From Bacteroidota bacterium (lineage in GTDB: Bacteria; Bacteroidota; Bacteroidia; Bacteroidales; Paludibacteraceae), in contig JAEWUM010000030.1 in assembly GCA_023459355.1 (NCBI GenBank), positions 1 to 64,000 on the forward strand: DNA of 64,000 nt, in the 5' to 3' direction. Positions 51,332 through 60,505 of the stretch are shown in pieces. The position numbers were made by a program, and so were the translations under genes. Below the pieces are notes generated by a model. That model was not told the DNA's origin. It ran no database searches and saw only the letters and a list, made by a program, of their open reading frames with translations. The first letter of the stretch is position 1, and the number at the start of each line of letters is the position of its first letter.

Positions 51332-52126
51332 TTAAAAACGATAAGGTCTTTTCTTCCAGATTAATATCAGGATGATACCAAACAACATTCCCCCGAGGTG
51401 GGCAAAATGTGCTACGCTGTCGCCCGAGAAATTGGCAACCCCCAGAAACAATTCAGCAACCCCGTAAATCAGCACAAAAATACGGGCTTTGATAGGAACC
51501 GGGAAGAACAGCATCATCAGTTTAACATCCGGGAACAGCCAGCCGAAGGCCAGTAACAGGCCGAAAACAGATCCGGAAGCACCAACCGTAACCGGCAGGT
51601 TCAGGAACATGCGTTTGAGTTCAATCAGGTCGGCAGCATTAAAATGGGTCAGGCTGCTTAATCTGAAATACCTTTCCAGCACATGCTGATAGTTTAGCAA
51701 ATGTTCTCCCGAGTTCGCGGCAATGGCTTCGTTCATGGCTGCTATGACCTGATGGTATTCTACGGTCCAGAAAATTTGTTGGACAATTCCGGCGCCTATG
51801 CCTGTTATCAGGTAATAGATCAGAAAACGCTTAGGTCCCCAGAAGTTTTCGAGCACACCGCCAAACATATACAGGGCGAACATATTAAAGAACAGGTGAC
51901 CAAAGCCACCATGCATAAACATGTAAGTAATCAGCTGCACCAGGTTGAACTTGTCAGAAGCCCAATAATGCATGCCGAGGACATCGGTCAGATCAAGTGC
52001 GATACCCCAGCGGCGAAAAATGCCAGGAGAAAGTAATGTTGCTAACCAAAGAATCGCGTTGATGGCAATCAGATTCTTTACTACAGGCGGTATAGAGCTT
52101 AAAAAGGATGGACGGTAATTGTTCAT
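51332..52126 (-). CDS. Rhomboid-family intramembrane serine protease
   Basis: A 264-residue rhomboid, starting at MNNYRPSFLSSIPPVVKNL; the 11 upstream in-frame codons lack the family pattern. It has six hydrophobic helices, GASGSVFGLL with the catalytic serine, and SVAHFAHLGGMLFG with the histidine. The HGGFGHLFFNMFALYMFGG loop-helix is typical of the group. It lies in tandem with the second rhomboid gene, likely in one transcript, and the two differ in length and C-terminal tail. Confidence 0.93.
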   Translation of the reverse strand: MNNYRPSFLSSIPPVVKNLIAINAILWLATLLSPGIFRRWGIALDLTDVLGMHYWASDKFNLVQLITYMFMHGGFGHLFFNMFALYMFGGVLENFWGPKRFLIYYLITGIGAGIVQQIFWTVEYHQVIAAMNEAIAANSGEHLLNYQHVLERYFRLSSLTHFNAADLIELKRMFLNLPVTVGASGSVFGLLLAFGWLFPDVKLMMLFFPVPIKARIFVLIYGVAELFLGVANFSGDSVAHFAHLGGMLFGIILILIWKKRPYRF

Positions 52127-52245
52127 TTTGTGACCATTGTTTGGATAAATTGTGTACAAAAATAATCAAAATATCACCAAAAAGATGTTTTCTAACATCT
52201 TTTTTGAATTAATGAAAAAAAATGCATTAATTTTTGCAGAAAATG

Positions 52246-52276
52246 TTTGTTTTTACGAATCAATCTATTACATTTG
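52246..52276 (+). promoter_or_regulatory. Strong Bacteroidetes-type promoter of the HU gene
   Basis: TTTG at 52246-52249, exactly 19 bases, then TACATTTG at 52269-52276, a full match to the consensus. It lies about 50 bases before the HU start codon, as expected for an abundant protein. Confidence 0.8.
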
Positions 52277-52329
52277 CTGTCTGATAAACAATTTACTTGT
52301 GTCTAATCTATTAAAAATTAATCCAAATT

Positions 52330-52602
52330 ATGAACAAAGCAGAATTAATCAATGCTATTGCTGCCGAAGCAGGTTTAAGCAAAGTTGACGCTAAAAAAGC
52401 ACTTGATGCTACAGTTAAAGCCGTATCTAACGCATTAGTTGCAGGTGATAAGGTAAGTTTAATCGGTTTCGGAACTTTCTCTGTTGCTGCACGCAGTGCT
52501 CGTCAGGGTATCAATCCTAAAACTAAAAAACCTATTAAAATCGCTGCTAAAAAAGTTGCTAAATTTAAAGCCGGTGCTGAGCTTGCTGCAGCTGTTAACT
52601 AA
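52330..52602 (+). CDS. HU-family nucleoid DNA-binding protein
   Basis: A 90-residue histone-like protein that bends and compacts DNA as a dimer. It shows the HU start MNKAELINAIAAEAGLSK, the LIGFGTFSVAARSAR strand and the arm with GINPKTKKPIKI ending in VAKFKAGAEL. Composition is rich in Lys and Ala, as usual. It is a single gene with its own promoter and terminator. Confidence 0.96.
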   Translation: MNKAELINAIAAEAGLSKVDAKKALDATVKAVSNALVAGDKVSLIGFGTFSVAARSARQGINPKTKKPIKIAAKKVAKFKAGAELAAAVN

Positions 52603-52625
52603 TTACGCTTTAGGTTTATCTTACT

Positions 52626-52657
52626 AAAGGAATATGAGATTTCATATTCCTTTTTTT
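52626..52657 (+). terminator. Intrinsic terminator of the HU gene
   Basis: AAAGGAATATGA pairs with TCATATTCCTTT around a 4-base loop and ends in a T run, 23 bases after the stop. Confidence 0.9.
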
Positions 52658-52748
52658 GCGTTTAAATTCTGTAAGTATTCCTTTTTTAAAGCTAAGTTGA
52701 TTTTATACTTTGCTATGCTCAAAATGAAAGTAAAAACCAGATAGAGAT

Positions 52749-53005
52749 AACCTTATTTACACCTTATTTTCTGACTAAACAACCTTAGTAGCAAATGAAT
52801 ACCTCAGCGAACCTAACCTTATTACCTTATTTTGATAATTTTCTGAAATAAGGTAATAAGGTCAGAGGAGGCATGTGAATATAATCTTTACTACTAAGGT
52901 TGTTTAGTCAGAAAATAAGGTGTAAATAAGGTTTTGATTGTGAGGGTTGAACATCAGCTACTAAGGTTGTTTAGTCAGAAAATAAGGTTGAAAATAAGGT
53001 TGTTT
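52749..53005. repeat. Nested perfect inverted repeats plus a third direct copy
   Basis: A 43-bp outer arm at 52749-52791 is perfectly complementary to 52891-52933. Inside, a 17-bp arm at 52816-52832 is perfectly complementary to 52846-52862. Thirty-one bases of the right outer arm recur directly at 52958-52988, with a similar tail to 53005. The recurring word is AAGGT/ACCTT with TTGTTTAG. No gene lies inside. The block ends about 36 bases before yaaA, so it may reach into its leader. Confidence 0.9.
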
Positions 53006-53041
53006 AACATATTAGTAATATGAAAAATCAAAATAAATCAC

Positions 53042-53809
53042 ATGATTATTTTATTATCCCCGGCAAAAATCCAAAACTTCAACAAACAGGTAGTAACATC
53101 TAAGTACAGCATCCCGCAATTCCTGAAAGAAGCAAGTGAACTTGTTGAACTGATGCGGCAACTCTCACAACAGGAAATTACCCGTTTGCTGGATATTAAT
53201 GTTGAACTCACCCGTCTGAATTTAGACCGCTACATCAGCTGGCAACTGCCATTTACGCCCGACAATGCTAAACAGGCTGTTTTTGTCTTCGACGGAGAAG
53301 TGTATCGCGGATTGGATGCGCCGGCCTTATCGCCTGAGGAAATCGATTATATGCAGCAGCACCTGAGACTTTTCTCTGGCTTGTATGGCTTATTGAAACC
53401 CCTGGACCTGATTCAGCCATATCGTTTAGATGTGAGTACAAAATTGCATAATCATGCAGGAAATGATTTGTATCCTTTTTGGAGAACGAAGGTGACGGAA
53501 AGTATTGCGGATGACCTGAAGGTTTCCGGAAAACCATCCTTGTTGCTGAACCTGGCCTCTTCGGAATATACAAAGGTGATCGGTCTGAAAAACAGTAACA
53601 TGCGTATGGTGAATGTTGAGTTTCTTGAATACCAGCATGATAAGCTGAAGCAAATCGTGATTTATACGAAAAAGGCCCGTGGAATGATGGCCCGTTATGT
53701 GATTCAGAACCAGATTGATCAGGAGGAAGACCTCAAAGGCTTTCATGAGGGGGGCTACTGGTTTAACGAACAATTGTCATCCACAGATAAACTGGTTTTT
53801 GTACGATAA
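53042..53809 (+). CDS. yaaA: Peroxide stress protein YaaA (DUF328/UPF0246)
   Basis: YaaA-family proteins limit free iron and DNA damage during hydrogen peroxide stress. The 255 residues begin with MIILLSPAKIQNF and contain FDGEVYRGLDA, FSGLYGLLKPLDLIQPYRLD (about residues 114-133), LLNLASSEYTKVI and the C-terminal KKARGMMARYVI, all diagnostic. The gene directly follows the nested inverted-repeat block, so its expression could depend on that structure. Confidence 0.94.
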   Translation: MIILLSPAKIQNFNKQVVTSKYSIPQFLKEASELVELMRQLSQQEITRLLDINVELTRLNLDRYISWQLPFTPDNAKQAVFVFDGEVYRGLDAPALSPEEIDYMQQHLRLFSGLYGLLKPLDLIQPYRLDVSTKLHNHAGNDLYPFWRTKVTESIADDLKVSGKPSLLLNLASSEYTKVIGLKNSNMRMVNVEFLEYQHDKLKQIVIYTKKARGMMARYVIQNQIDQEEDLKGFHEGGYWFNEQLSSTDKLVFVR

Positions 53810-54036
53810 TTGCATGTTTTTTAAATCAATTAATGATTGTTTTCATTTTATCCGTGAATATTTTTCTAACTTTGCGCAACTAAACCACGTTAGTCACATT
53901 AGAGAACAGGAATTATGATATGATCTTAACCTTGTTTTTAAACTTAAAAGATTTATTGTAAAAAAGCTTATATGTTTCTTATATGACTTATATGGTTAAT
54001 TATTAAAGAATTGAAATGTTTAAAGATATAAAATAT

Positions 54037-54429
54037 ATGAAAAAGTTAAGTCTTATCCTTTTCGGATTTATCCTCACAAGTGCTTTGTTTGCTCAAACAG
54101 CCAATATTTCTTTTGAAAAATCAACGCACGATTTTGGTAAAATCAAGGAAAAGGATGGTATCGCTACCGTTGTATTTACTTTTAAGAATACCGGTGATGC
54201 ACCGCTTGTAATCAACAGGGTTCAGGCATCCTGTGGTTGTACTACACCATCCTGGACGAAAGAACCGATTTTGCCGGGAAAAACCGGAAACGTGACGGCT
54301 GCCTATAATCCGGCCAACCGTCCGGGAACTTTTATCAAATCTATTTCTGTTTTCAGCAATGCAGGCAGCCAGCCCGTGCTACTTACCATCAAAGGTGATG
54401 TGATTCCCAAACCGGCTGTAGAAAGATAA
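54037..54429 (+). CDS. DUF1573 exported protein
   Basis: A 130-residue protein if begun at MKKLSLILFGFILTSALFAQ, which gives a clean signal peptide; an ATG seven codons upstream is less likely. The mature part is one DUF1573 (ASPM/Hydin-like Ig) domain: STHDFGKIKEKDGI, VFTFKNTGDAPLVINRV, ASCGCTTPSW with two cysteines, and FIKSISVFSNAG. Such proteins are numerous in Bacteroidota and their function is unknown. meaB begins eight bases after the stop. Confidence 0.9.
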   Translation: MKKLSLILFGFILTSALFAQTANISFEKSTHDFGKIKEKDGIATVVFTFKNTGDAPLVINRVQASCGCTTPSWTKEPILPGKTGNVTAAYNPANRPGTFIKSISVFSNAGSQPVLLTIKGDVIPKPAVER

Positions 54430-54437
54430 ATTCCTGC

Positions 54438-55544
54438 ATGGACAAGCATCACAAGCATCCTGAAAATGACCCTGCATACAAGGGATTGACTGTTAACGAA
54501 GGGGTTAACGGGGCGCCAACGGTAAATCCTTACCGGAAAGCCAAAGCTAAGCGTCGTCAGTTTACGGTCGATGAATATGTTGAGGGTATTCTGAAAGGCG
54601 ACATTTCCGTGTTGAGTCAGGCGGTTACCTTAGTGGAAAGTTCGTTGCCAGAACACCAGCAGGTTGCACAACAGGTGATTGAAAAATGTTTGCCTTACAC
54701 TGGAAATTCCATTCGTTTGGGTATAACAGGAGTGCCCGGCGCCGGAAAAAGTACGTTTATTGAAGCCCTGGGCATGTATCTGGTGCGTAACTCGCACAAG
54801 CTTGCTGTATTAGCCATTGACCCCAGTAGTGAGCGTACCAAGGGCAGTATTTTGGGAGATAAAACCAGGATGGAGGAGTTGTCGGTGGCACCCAATGCCT
54901 TTATCCGTCCTTCGCCGTCGGCAGGCTCCCTGGGTGGCGTAGCCCGCAAAACCCGCGAAAGCATCATCTTGTGCGAGGCAGCCGGTTTTGATACCATTTT
55001 TGTTGAAACGGTAGGGGTGGGCCAGTCGGAAACGGCGGTACATTCCATGGTTGACTTCTTTCTGTTGCTCCAGTTGGCAGGGGCGGGTGATGAGTTACAA
55101 GGCATCAAAAGAGGGATCATGGAAATGGCGGATGGAATAGCGATTAATAAATGCGATGGTACCAATGTGGACAAGGCCATGGTGGCTAAAACGCAATATC
55201 AGAATGCCTTGCGTTTGTTCCCTGAAACCGGTTCGGGATGGAGTCCGGAAGTGATTCCCTGTTCGGCTGTCGAAAAGACAGGCATTGCTGAAATCTGGGA
55301 AATGGTGTTGCGATATGCAGAGCTTACAAAAACAAACCAGTACTTCGACGCCAAAAGAAATCAGCAATCGAAATACTGGATGTATGAGACCATCAATGAA
55401 CAGTTGAGAAACGGGTTTTATCAGCATCCCGTAATTCAGCAACTGATTGACGAAACAGAAAAACGGGTGCTTTCCAATGAAATCAGTTCTTTTACCGGCG
55501 CAAAATTGTTATTGGATAAATATGCTACAATATCATTCCGTTAG
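54438..55544 (+). CDS. meaB: MeaB/ArgK-family GTPase chaperone of methylmalonyl-CoA mutase
   Basis: G-protein that loads and protects the cobalamin cofactor of methylmalonyl-CoA mutase. The 368 residues include the P-loop GVPGAGKSTFIEALG, the IDPSSERTKGSILGDKTRM segment (about residues 129-147), FIRPSPSAGSLGGVARKTRE, VETVGVGQSE and INKCDGTN. The mutase genes are not in the window. Its last 20 bases overlap the convergent DJ-1 gene. Confidence 0.94.
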   Translation: MDKHHKHPENDPAYKGLTVNEGVNGAPTVNPYRKAKAKRRQFTVDEYVEGILKGDISVLSQAVTLVESSLPEHQQVAQQVIEKCLPYTGNSIRLGITGVPGAGKSTFIEALGMYLVRNSHKLAVLAIDPSSERTKGSILGDKTRMEELSVAPNAFIRPSPSAGSLGGVARKTRESIILCEAAGFDTIFVETVGVGQSETAVHSMVDFFLLLQLAGAGDELQGIKRGIMEMADGIAINKCDGTNVDKAMVAKTQYQNALRLFPETGSGWSPEVIPCSAVEKTGIAEIWEMVLRYAELTKTNQYFDAKRNQQSKYWMYETINEQLRNGFYQHPVIQQLIDETEKRVLSNEISSFTGAKLLLDKYATISFR

Positions 55545-56067
55545 CAACCTGCTGCGCGGTGTCTTTCCCTTTTAATTCTTCCACAATTTTCAATGCGAAA
55601 GGAATGGCCACGCCCGGTCCTTTGGCGGTAAGTATGTTTCCTGATTTTACGATGGTGGATGATGATATTTTTGCGTCGGTCAGAAATGATTCGAAGCCGG
55701 GATAACAAATGGCTTCCTTTTCTTTGAGTAAGCCCATTTTACCCAGGATAGAAGGAGCAGCACAAATGGCAGCAATGGTAGCGCCTTTGGCAGCTTGTTT
55801 TTCAATCAGTTTCTTCAATCCGGTGTGGTTGTCTAAGTTGGTAGTGCCGGGCATTCCGCCGGGCAGGTAAATCAGAAAATCACCAGATAAGTCGGCCTTT
55901 TCGAAGATTACATTCGCATTTACACCAATACCATGAGCACCTGTTACAGTCAGTTTATCCGATACAGATACAGTTGTAACATCAATACCCGCCCTGCGAA
56001 AAACATCAATCGGGGCAACAGCTTCAATTTCCTCGAAACCTTCAGCTAAAAATAATAGGATTCGCAT
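55525..56067 (-). CDS. DJ-1/PfpI-family protein
   Basis: A 180-residue protein of the DJ-1/ThiJ/PfpI fold. It shows LAEGFEEIEAV with the conserved glutamate near residue 14, YLPGGMPGTTNL, and the nucleophile elbow AAICAAPSIL with Cys near 100. The C-terminal TAKGPGVAIPFALKIVE is typical of the YajL/DJ-1 branch, associated with protein or glyoxal repair and oxidative stress. The exact reaction is not certain. It overlaps meaB tail to tail by 20 bases and lies two bases after the TonB-like gene. Confidence 0.9.
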   Translation of the reverse strand: MRILLFLAEGFEEIEAVAPIDVFRRAGIDVTTVSVSDKLTVTGAHGIGVNANVIFEKADLSGDFLIYLPGGMPGTTNLDNHTGLKKLIEKQAAKGATIAAICAAPSILGKMGLLKEKEAICYPGFESFLTDAKISSSTIVKSGNILTAKGPGVAIPFALKIVEELKGKDTAQQVANGMIL

Positions 56068-56069
56068 AA

Positions 56070-56798
56070 CTATCTTAATTTAAAGTTGTATGTGATTGTT
56101 CCGGTTGAGATACCACTGCCGGATGAAAATCTGGTTCTTCTGGCTGCCTTGATGGCTTCCTGGCGTAAGGATGCATCTGAAATATTCCCCCTGCTGATGG
56201 AAGCGTCGATTACATTACCTGCTGCATCTACCCTGATGGCTACCGTGAGAGAACCTTCGATGTTTTGATTGTAGGCCGGTGTCGGCATCGTTCCCAATAA
56301 GTTTCTGCCACTCAGTGACCAGGAATTACCTCCTGAAGTTCCGCTTCCAACCGGATTGCCGGCGGTTTCGGAACCAGTGGTTTGCCCGCTCCCAGTGCCT
56401 GTGCCTGAACCAAAAGTGCCGCCGATTAAGTCTTCGGCCTGTTGACTTGCCTGTTGTTCTTTCTTCAGTCGTTCATCGGTCTGGGAAGGACGGGTATCCG
56501 GTTTCTTTTTGGTTTCGGGAATGGCCACCGACTTATCTTTTTGCGTGAGCAGTTCCTCCTTTACTTCCGCTTTGGGTGGGGATGACTGTTGGGCACTCTG
56601 GGAGGGAGTTTCCACGGCGCCACCGCCATCAAAGGCGTCTCCGAAACTAATCATGATTCCGCCATCCTCGGTGTTCTTCAATCCGGGTAACATGACAAAG
56701 AACAGGATGAGCAGGATGATAATCCCACTGATGGCTGTTCCGATGTAAGCATATAATTCGGACTTCTTCATTTTTTTATCGTTTCTGAGCGCGTTCAT
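56070..56798 (-). CDS. TonB-like energy transducer
   Basis: A 242-residue protein with one N-terminal membrane helix (about residues 19-36), a long polar Pro/Gln/Lys- and Gly-rich periplasmic linker, and a C-terminal TonB domain (SLTVAIRVDAAGNVIDASIS ... LRQEAIKAARRTRF). Together with the upstream ExbD- and ExbB-like genes it should use the proton gradient to drive outer-membrane transport. Two starts are possible: the first ATG one base past the exbD stop, or MKKSELYAYIG nine codons later. I keep the first because of the spacing. Confidence 0.9.
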   Translation of the reverse strand: MNALRNDKKMKKSELYAYIGTAISGIIILLILFFVMLPGLKNTEDGGIMISFGDAFDGGGAVETPSQSAQQSSPPKAEVKEELLTQKDKSVAIPETKKKPDTRPSQTDERLKKEQQASQQAEDLIGGTFGSGTGTGSGQTTGSETAGNPVGSGTSGGNSWSLSGRNLLGTMPTPAYNQNIEGSLTVAIRVDAAGNVIDASISRGNISDASLRQEAIKAARRTRFSSGSGISTGTITYNFKLR

Positions 56799-56799
56799 C

Positions 56800-57216
56800 T
56801 TATTTGCCTGATGCTTTGGTAGCTACAACCAATTTAAGTTTATGCTGATTGGCAATGTCCAATACCCTGACAACTTCTTTGTAAGCAATTTGCTGATCAG
56901 CGTGCAGGGCAATGTAGGTGGTGGAATCCTGTGCCACCAGTTCCATGATGTAGGATTCGAGCATTTCGGGTGCAATCTGGGTCGGACGGGCTGTGCCTTT
57001 GGCTACAAAATACCGGCCGTTACCATCGATTGAAACCTTGGCGACCACCGAACGGGTCGATGAACTAGCCCTGCTTTCCGGCAAGTTGAGTTTGATGTCA
57101 TTGGGCGACGACATAGTCGATGCCATGATGAAAAACAGCAACAGCAGGAAGATAATGTCAGTCATCGACGACATCGAGAAACCAGCTTCAACCTTAATTC
57201 TTTTCTTTAAAGCCAT
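56800..57216 (-). CDS. exbD: ExbD/TolR-family biopolymer transport protein
   Basis: A 138-residue inner-membrane protein. The single helix (about residues 17-37) carries the conserved aspartate in SMTDIIFLLLLFFI, the proton-channel residue, and the periplasmic domain follows (LNLPES... YIALHADQQIAYKEVVRVLDIA). It lies 42 bases after the ExbB-like gene and one base before the TonB-like gene, the usual order. Confidence 0.93.
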   Translation of the reverse strand: MALKKRIKVEAGFSMSSMTDIIFLLLLFFIMASTMSSPNDIKLNLPESRASSSTRSVVAKVSIDGNGRYFVAKGTARPTQIAPEMLESYIMELVAQDSTTYIALHADQQIAYKEVVRVLDIANQHKLKLVVATKASGK

Positions 57217-57258
57217 GATTTTTATTTACGATTTTACAATTAACCACTAACCACTATT

Positions 57259-57954
57259 TTACGCCGGTTCATTCAGGAAGTCGAGAAACTCCATGGTTCT
57301 GGCTTCTAACTTGCGAACCACCGAGTCGACCCTGGAAACAAGATAATTATACCCGAAATAGGCGATGATACCTACAATGAGACCAGCGATGGTCGTTACC
57401 ATGGCCTGGTACATGCCCTGCGATAAGTCGGCCAGCTGAATGGTTCCCGTGTTGTTGAGCGACATGTTGTAGAAAGTCGTCACCATACCCGTTACCGTTC
57501 CGAGGAAACCCAGCATCGGTGCGCCCCCCGAAATAGAGGCCATGATTACCAGTCCTTTTTCGAGGTTGGCAATTTCGAGATTACCCACGTTCTCAATGGC
57601 AACCAACACGTCATTCATGGGGCGACCCAACCGGCTGATACCTTTCTCAACCATCCTGGCAATGGGGTTGTTGGTTTCCCGGCAAAGCTTTTGTGCGGCA
57701 TCGATTTTCCCGTCGTAGATGTAATCACGGATGCGGTTCATGAACGATTTGTCTTCTTCCAACGCCTGTTTAAGTGTGATTAAACGTTCGATGAACATGT
57801 AAATGGCAACGATAAGCATGATTGCAAGGACAATCATAATCGGACCGCCGTATGTTGCCATGGTCCACAAATTCATTTTACTTGTTGTCGTCGCTGCAAC
57901 CATGGGTTCTTCCACCAGGTTGGTCTGAAGCAAAATAAGCATTAAATTATTCAT
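57259..57954 (-). CDS. exbB: ExbB/TolQ/MotA-family proton channel protein
   Basis: A 231-residue protein with three membrane helices. Landmarks are GGPIMIVLAIMLIVAIYMFIER near the first helix (about residues 36-57) and the conserved GGAPMLGFLGTVTGMVTTFYNM, which lines the channel (about 152-173). The last helix holds ALVTTIAGL-like QAMVTTIAGLIVGIIAYFGYN. It heads the ExbB-ExbD-TonB operon. pdxJ lies 18 bases upstream on the same strand. Confidence 0.92.
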   Translation of the reverse strand: MNNLMLILLQTNLVEEPMVAATTTSKMNLWTMATYGGPIMIVLAIMLIVAIYMFIERLITLKQALEEDKSFMNRIRDYIYDGKIDAAQKLCRETNNPIARMVEKGISRLGRPMNDVLVAIENVGNLEIANLEKGLVIMASISGGAPMLGFLGTVTGMVTTFYNMSLNNTGTIQLADLSQGMYQAMVTTIAGLIVGIIAYFGYNYLVSRVDSVVRKLEARTMEFLDFLNEPA

Positions 57955-57972
57955 TTTTAATAGATGTTGTTG

Positions 57973-58686
57973 TTATTTAAGTTGATCTTTATATCTTTTG
58001 ATGGTTTCTTCCAGTCCGAAATACAGCGCGTCGGATATGAGTGCATGTCCGATGGAAACTTCGTCAATCCACGGAATGTGTTCAATCAGGTATTTCAGAT
58101 TTACCAGGCTTAAATCGTGTCCGGCGTTCAGTCCGAGTCCGCAGGCCCTGGCACATTCGGCAGCCCTGATGAAAGGGGCGATTGCTTTTTCCCTGTTTAT
58201 CAGGTACTCCGAAGCATAAGGTTCGGTGTATAACTCAACCCTGTCGGCACCTGTTTTTGCGGCAGATTCAATGTTTCTGATATCCGTATCGATAAAAATG
58301 GATACCCGGATGCCGGCTTGTTTTAAATCAGTAATTATTTCTTTCAGAAAATCCTGATGTCGCAGGGTGTCCCATCCGGCGTTCGAAGTCAGCGCCCCGG
58401 GAGGGTCAGGAACCAGGGTTACCTGATGTGGTTTTACCGATTTTACCAGTTCCAGAAAGCCTGCTGAAGGATAGCCTTCGATGTTGAATTCAGTAGTAAG
58501 AATGGGTTTCAGGTCTCTTACATCCTGATAGCGGATATGTCTTTCGTCCGGTCGTGGGTGGACTGTAATGCCATGAGCGCCAAACCGTTCGCAGTCTAAA
58601 GCAACCTGGCAGATATCAGGGATATTACCACCTCTTGCATTGCGGATGGTGGCAACTTTATTGATGTTTACACTAAGTTTTGTCAT
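57973..58686 (-). CDS. pdxJ: Pyridoxine 5'-phosphate synthase
   Basis: TIM-barrel enzyme joining 1-deoxyxylulose 5-phosphate and aminoacetone 3-phosphate to make pyridoxine phosphate. The 237 residues begin LSVNINKVATIRNARGG. They include the HPRPDERHIRYQDV catalytic loop, FNIEGYP, VTLVPDPP, FIDTDIRNIESAAKTGADRVELYTEPYA (broken across about 132-160) and LNAGHDLSLVNL. It is divergent from nadK. Confidence 0.96.
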   Translation of the reverse strand: MTKLSVNINKVATIRNARGGNIPDICQVALDCERFGAHGITVHPRPDERHIRYQDVRDLKPILTTEFNIEGYPSAGFLELVKSVKPHQVTLVPDPPGALTSNAGWDTLRHQDFLKEIITDLKQAGIRVSIFIDTDIRNIESAAKTGADRVELYTEPYASEYLINREKAIAPFIRAAECARACGLGLNAGHDLSLVNLKYLIEHIPWIDEVSIGHALISDALYFGLEETIKRYKDQLK

Positions 58687-58789
58687 TCGGTTTAAAAATT
58701 TGCAAATTCGATATTATTGTATTTCCTTTGCATTGCTGTATCGCGTTTATGATGCACAAAAATAAGCGAAAAAAGCGAACAAAAAAAAT

Positions 58790-59662
58790 ATGACCATAGC
58801 CATTTTTGGAAACACTTTTCGTCCGACCGTACTGAATATCATGGAAATAATATTCGGTTATTTCAATACCCGGAAAGTTGCTCTGTTGCTTGACAAAGAA
58901 CTGTATACCTATTGTACGGAGCATTCCGTTGTTCAGCCCGACCAACAACTGCTGATTACTGATGATGATTTTCATGCAGATATCGCGTTGAGTATCGGTG
59001 GTGACGGGACCTTCCTGAGTACCGCGGCACGTATCGGTTCAAAAAACATACCAATTATGGGAATTAACACCGGGAGATTGGGTTTTTTGGCTGATGTTCC
59101 GGTCGATGCCGTGGAAAAAGCACTTGATGCTATCATGCAAGATCAGGTTACGGTGGAAGAAAGAACCTTGTTGAAAGTTGATTTTTCGGATGGTCGTCCA
59201 GTCGATTATCCTTATGTCCTGAATGAGGTTTCTGTTCTGAAACAGGACAGTTCCTCGATGATTAGCATCAATACTTACCTGAACGGTGAGGCCATTCATT
59301 CTTATCATGCTGATGGACTGATTGTTGCCACGCCTACCGGTTCTACAGCTTATTCGATGAGTGTGGGAGGGCCCCTGATGGTGCCGCAGGCGCAAAACAT
59401 CATTCTTTCGCCGATTGCTTCACATAGTCTGACGGTTCGTCCGTTGGTGGTTCCCGATGACTGGATTATCGATCTGGAAGTTTTCAGCCGGAATGGTTGT
59501 TATCTGGTGACGATGGACGGACGAACGATGGTATTGGAACAGGAGGTGAAAATACGCATTTCGAAGGCCGACTATAAAATCAGGGTCGCCAAACAACTGA
59601 ATCATACTTTCTTTGATTCGTTGAAAAGTAAACTGATGTGGGGACTTGACAAACGTAACTAA
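58790..59662 (+). CDS. nadK: NAD kinase
   Basis: Phosphorylates NAD to NADP. The 290 residues include the family GGDGTFLSTA motif with the catalytic aspartate (about residues 68-77), MGINTGRLGFLAD, the NEVSVLKQDSSSMISI segment, and the glycine-rich ATPTGSTAYSMSVGGPLM with SPIASHSLTVRP after it. The start MTIAIFGNTF gives the usual N-terminal strand. murI begins at the base after the stop, so the pair is an operon. Confidence 0.96.
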   Translation: MTIAIFGNTFRPTVLNIMEIIFGYFNTRKVALLLDKELYTYCTEHSVVQPDQQLLITDDDFHADIALSIGGDGTFLSTAARIGSKNIPIMGINTGRLGFLADVPVDAVEKALDAIMQDQVTVEERTLLKVDFSDGRPVDYPYVLNEVSVLKQDSSSMISINTYLNGEAIHSYHADGLIVATPTGSTAYSMSVGGPLMVPQAQNIILSPIASHSLTVRPLVVPDDWIIDLEVFSRNGCYLVTMDGRTMVLEQEVKIRISKADYKIRVAKQLNHTFFDSLKSKLMWGLDKRN

Positions 59663-60505
59663 ATGAAAATTTCTAACGAAGTGTTAAAACCCGGACCCAT
59701 AGGCATATTTGATTCCGGTTACGGCGGACTCACCATTCTGGAGGAAATACGGAAAGTGATGCCGGGATACGATTATATTTACCTGGGTGACAATGCCCGT
59801 ACCCCCTATGGAACGCGTTCTTTTGATGTGGTGTATCAATATACCCTTGAATGTGTCAACAAGTTATTTGACATGGGTTGCCACCTGGTGATTCTGGCCT
59901 GTAACACCGCTTCAGCAAAAGCCCTGCGCAGTATTCAGCAGGTCGATTTGCCTCGTATCGATCCGGGTAGAAGGGTGTTGGGTGTGATTCGTCCGACTGT
60001 GGAAGTGCTTGATCAGGTGACTCAAACCGGACATGTGGGTATTTTTGCTACTCCGGGAACCGTGCAGTCGGATTCGTATCCTATCGAAGCACATAAGATC
60101 TTTCCTGATATCAGGATAACCACGGAAGCTTGTCCGATGTGGGTACCGTTGATAGAAAACAATGAACACCTTTCAGAAGGAGCTGCTTATTTTGTGCAGC
60201 AAAACATCAGGAATTTATTGAAAAAAGATGCTCAAATCGACAGTGTCATTTTGGGGTGTACCCATTATCCGCTGATTGTACCGACCATTCGCCGTTATTT
60301 GCCAACACGTATTAAAATCATTTCGCAGGGAGAAATTGTTGCCCGCAGTTTGCAATTATATCTTAAACGACACCCCGGGATGGATGCCAAATGTACGAAG
60401 AATGGTGTAACGCGCTACTTTACTACCGAATCGACCGAAAAGTTTACCCATTCGGCCTCCATATTCTTACATACAAAAATAATCGCCGAACACATCAGTC
60501 TGTGA
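59663..60505 (+). CDS. murI: Glutamate racemase
   Basis: Makes D-glutamate for peptidoglycan. The 280 residues contain FDSGYGGLTILEEI near the start, YLGDNARTPYG, the first catalytic cysteine in VILACNTASAKALR, and the second in VILGCTHYPLIVP. It follows nadK directly. Its last 11 bases overlap the convergent AraC gene. Confidence 0.96.
   Translation: MKISNEVLKPGPIGIFDSGYGGLTILEEIRKVMPGYDYIYLGDNARTPYGTRSFDVVYQYTLECVNKLFDMGCHLVILACNTASAKALRSIQQVDLPRIDPGRRVLGVIRPTVEVLDQVTQTGHVGIFATPGTVQSDSYPIEAHKIFPDIRITTEACPMWVPLIENNEHLSEGAAYFVQQNIRNLLKKDAQIDSVILGCTHYPLIVPTIRRYLPTRIKIISQGEIVARSLQLYLKRHPGMDAKCTKNGVTRYFTTESTEKFTHSASIFLHTKIIAEHISL

Noticed and set aside
52749..53005. A riboswitch upstream of yaaA
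   Set aside because: The structure consists of perfect palindromes without a recognisable ligand-binding core, so a repeat element is the better description.
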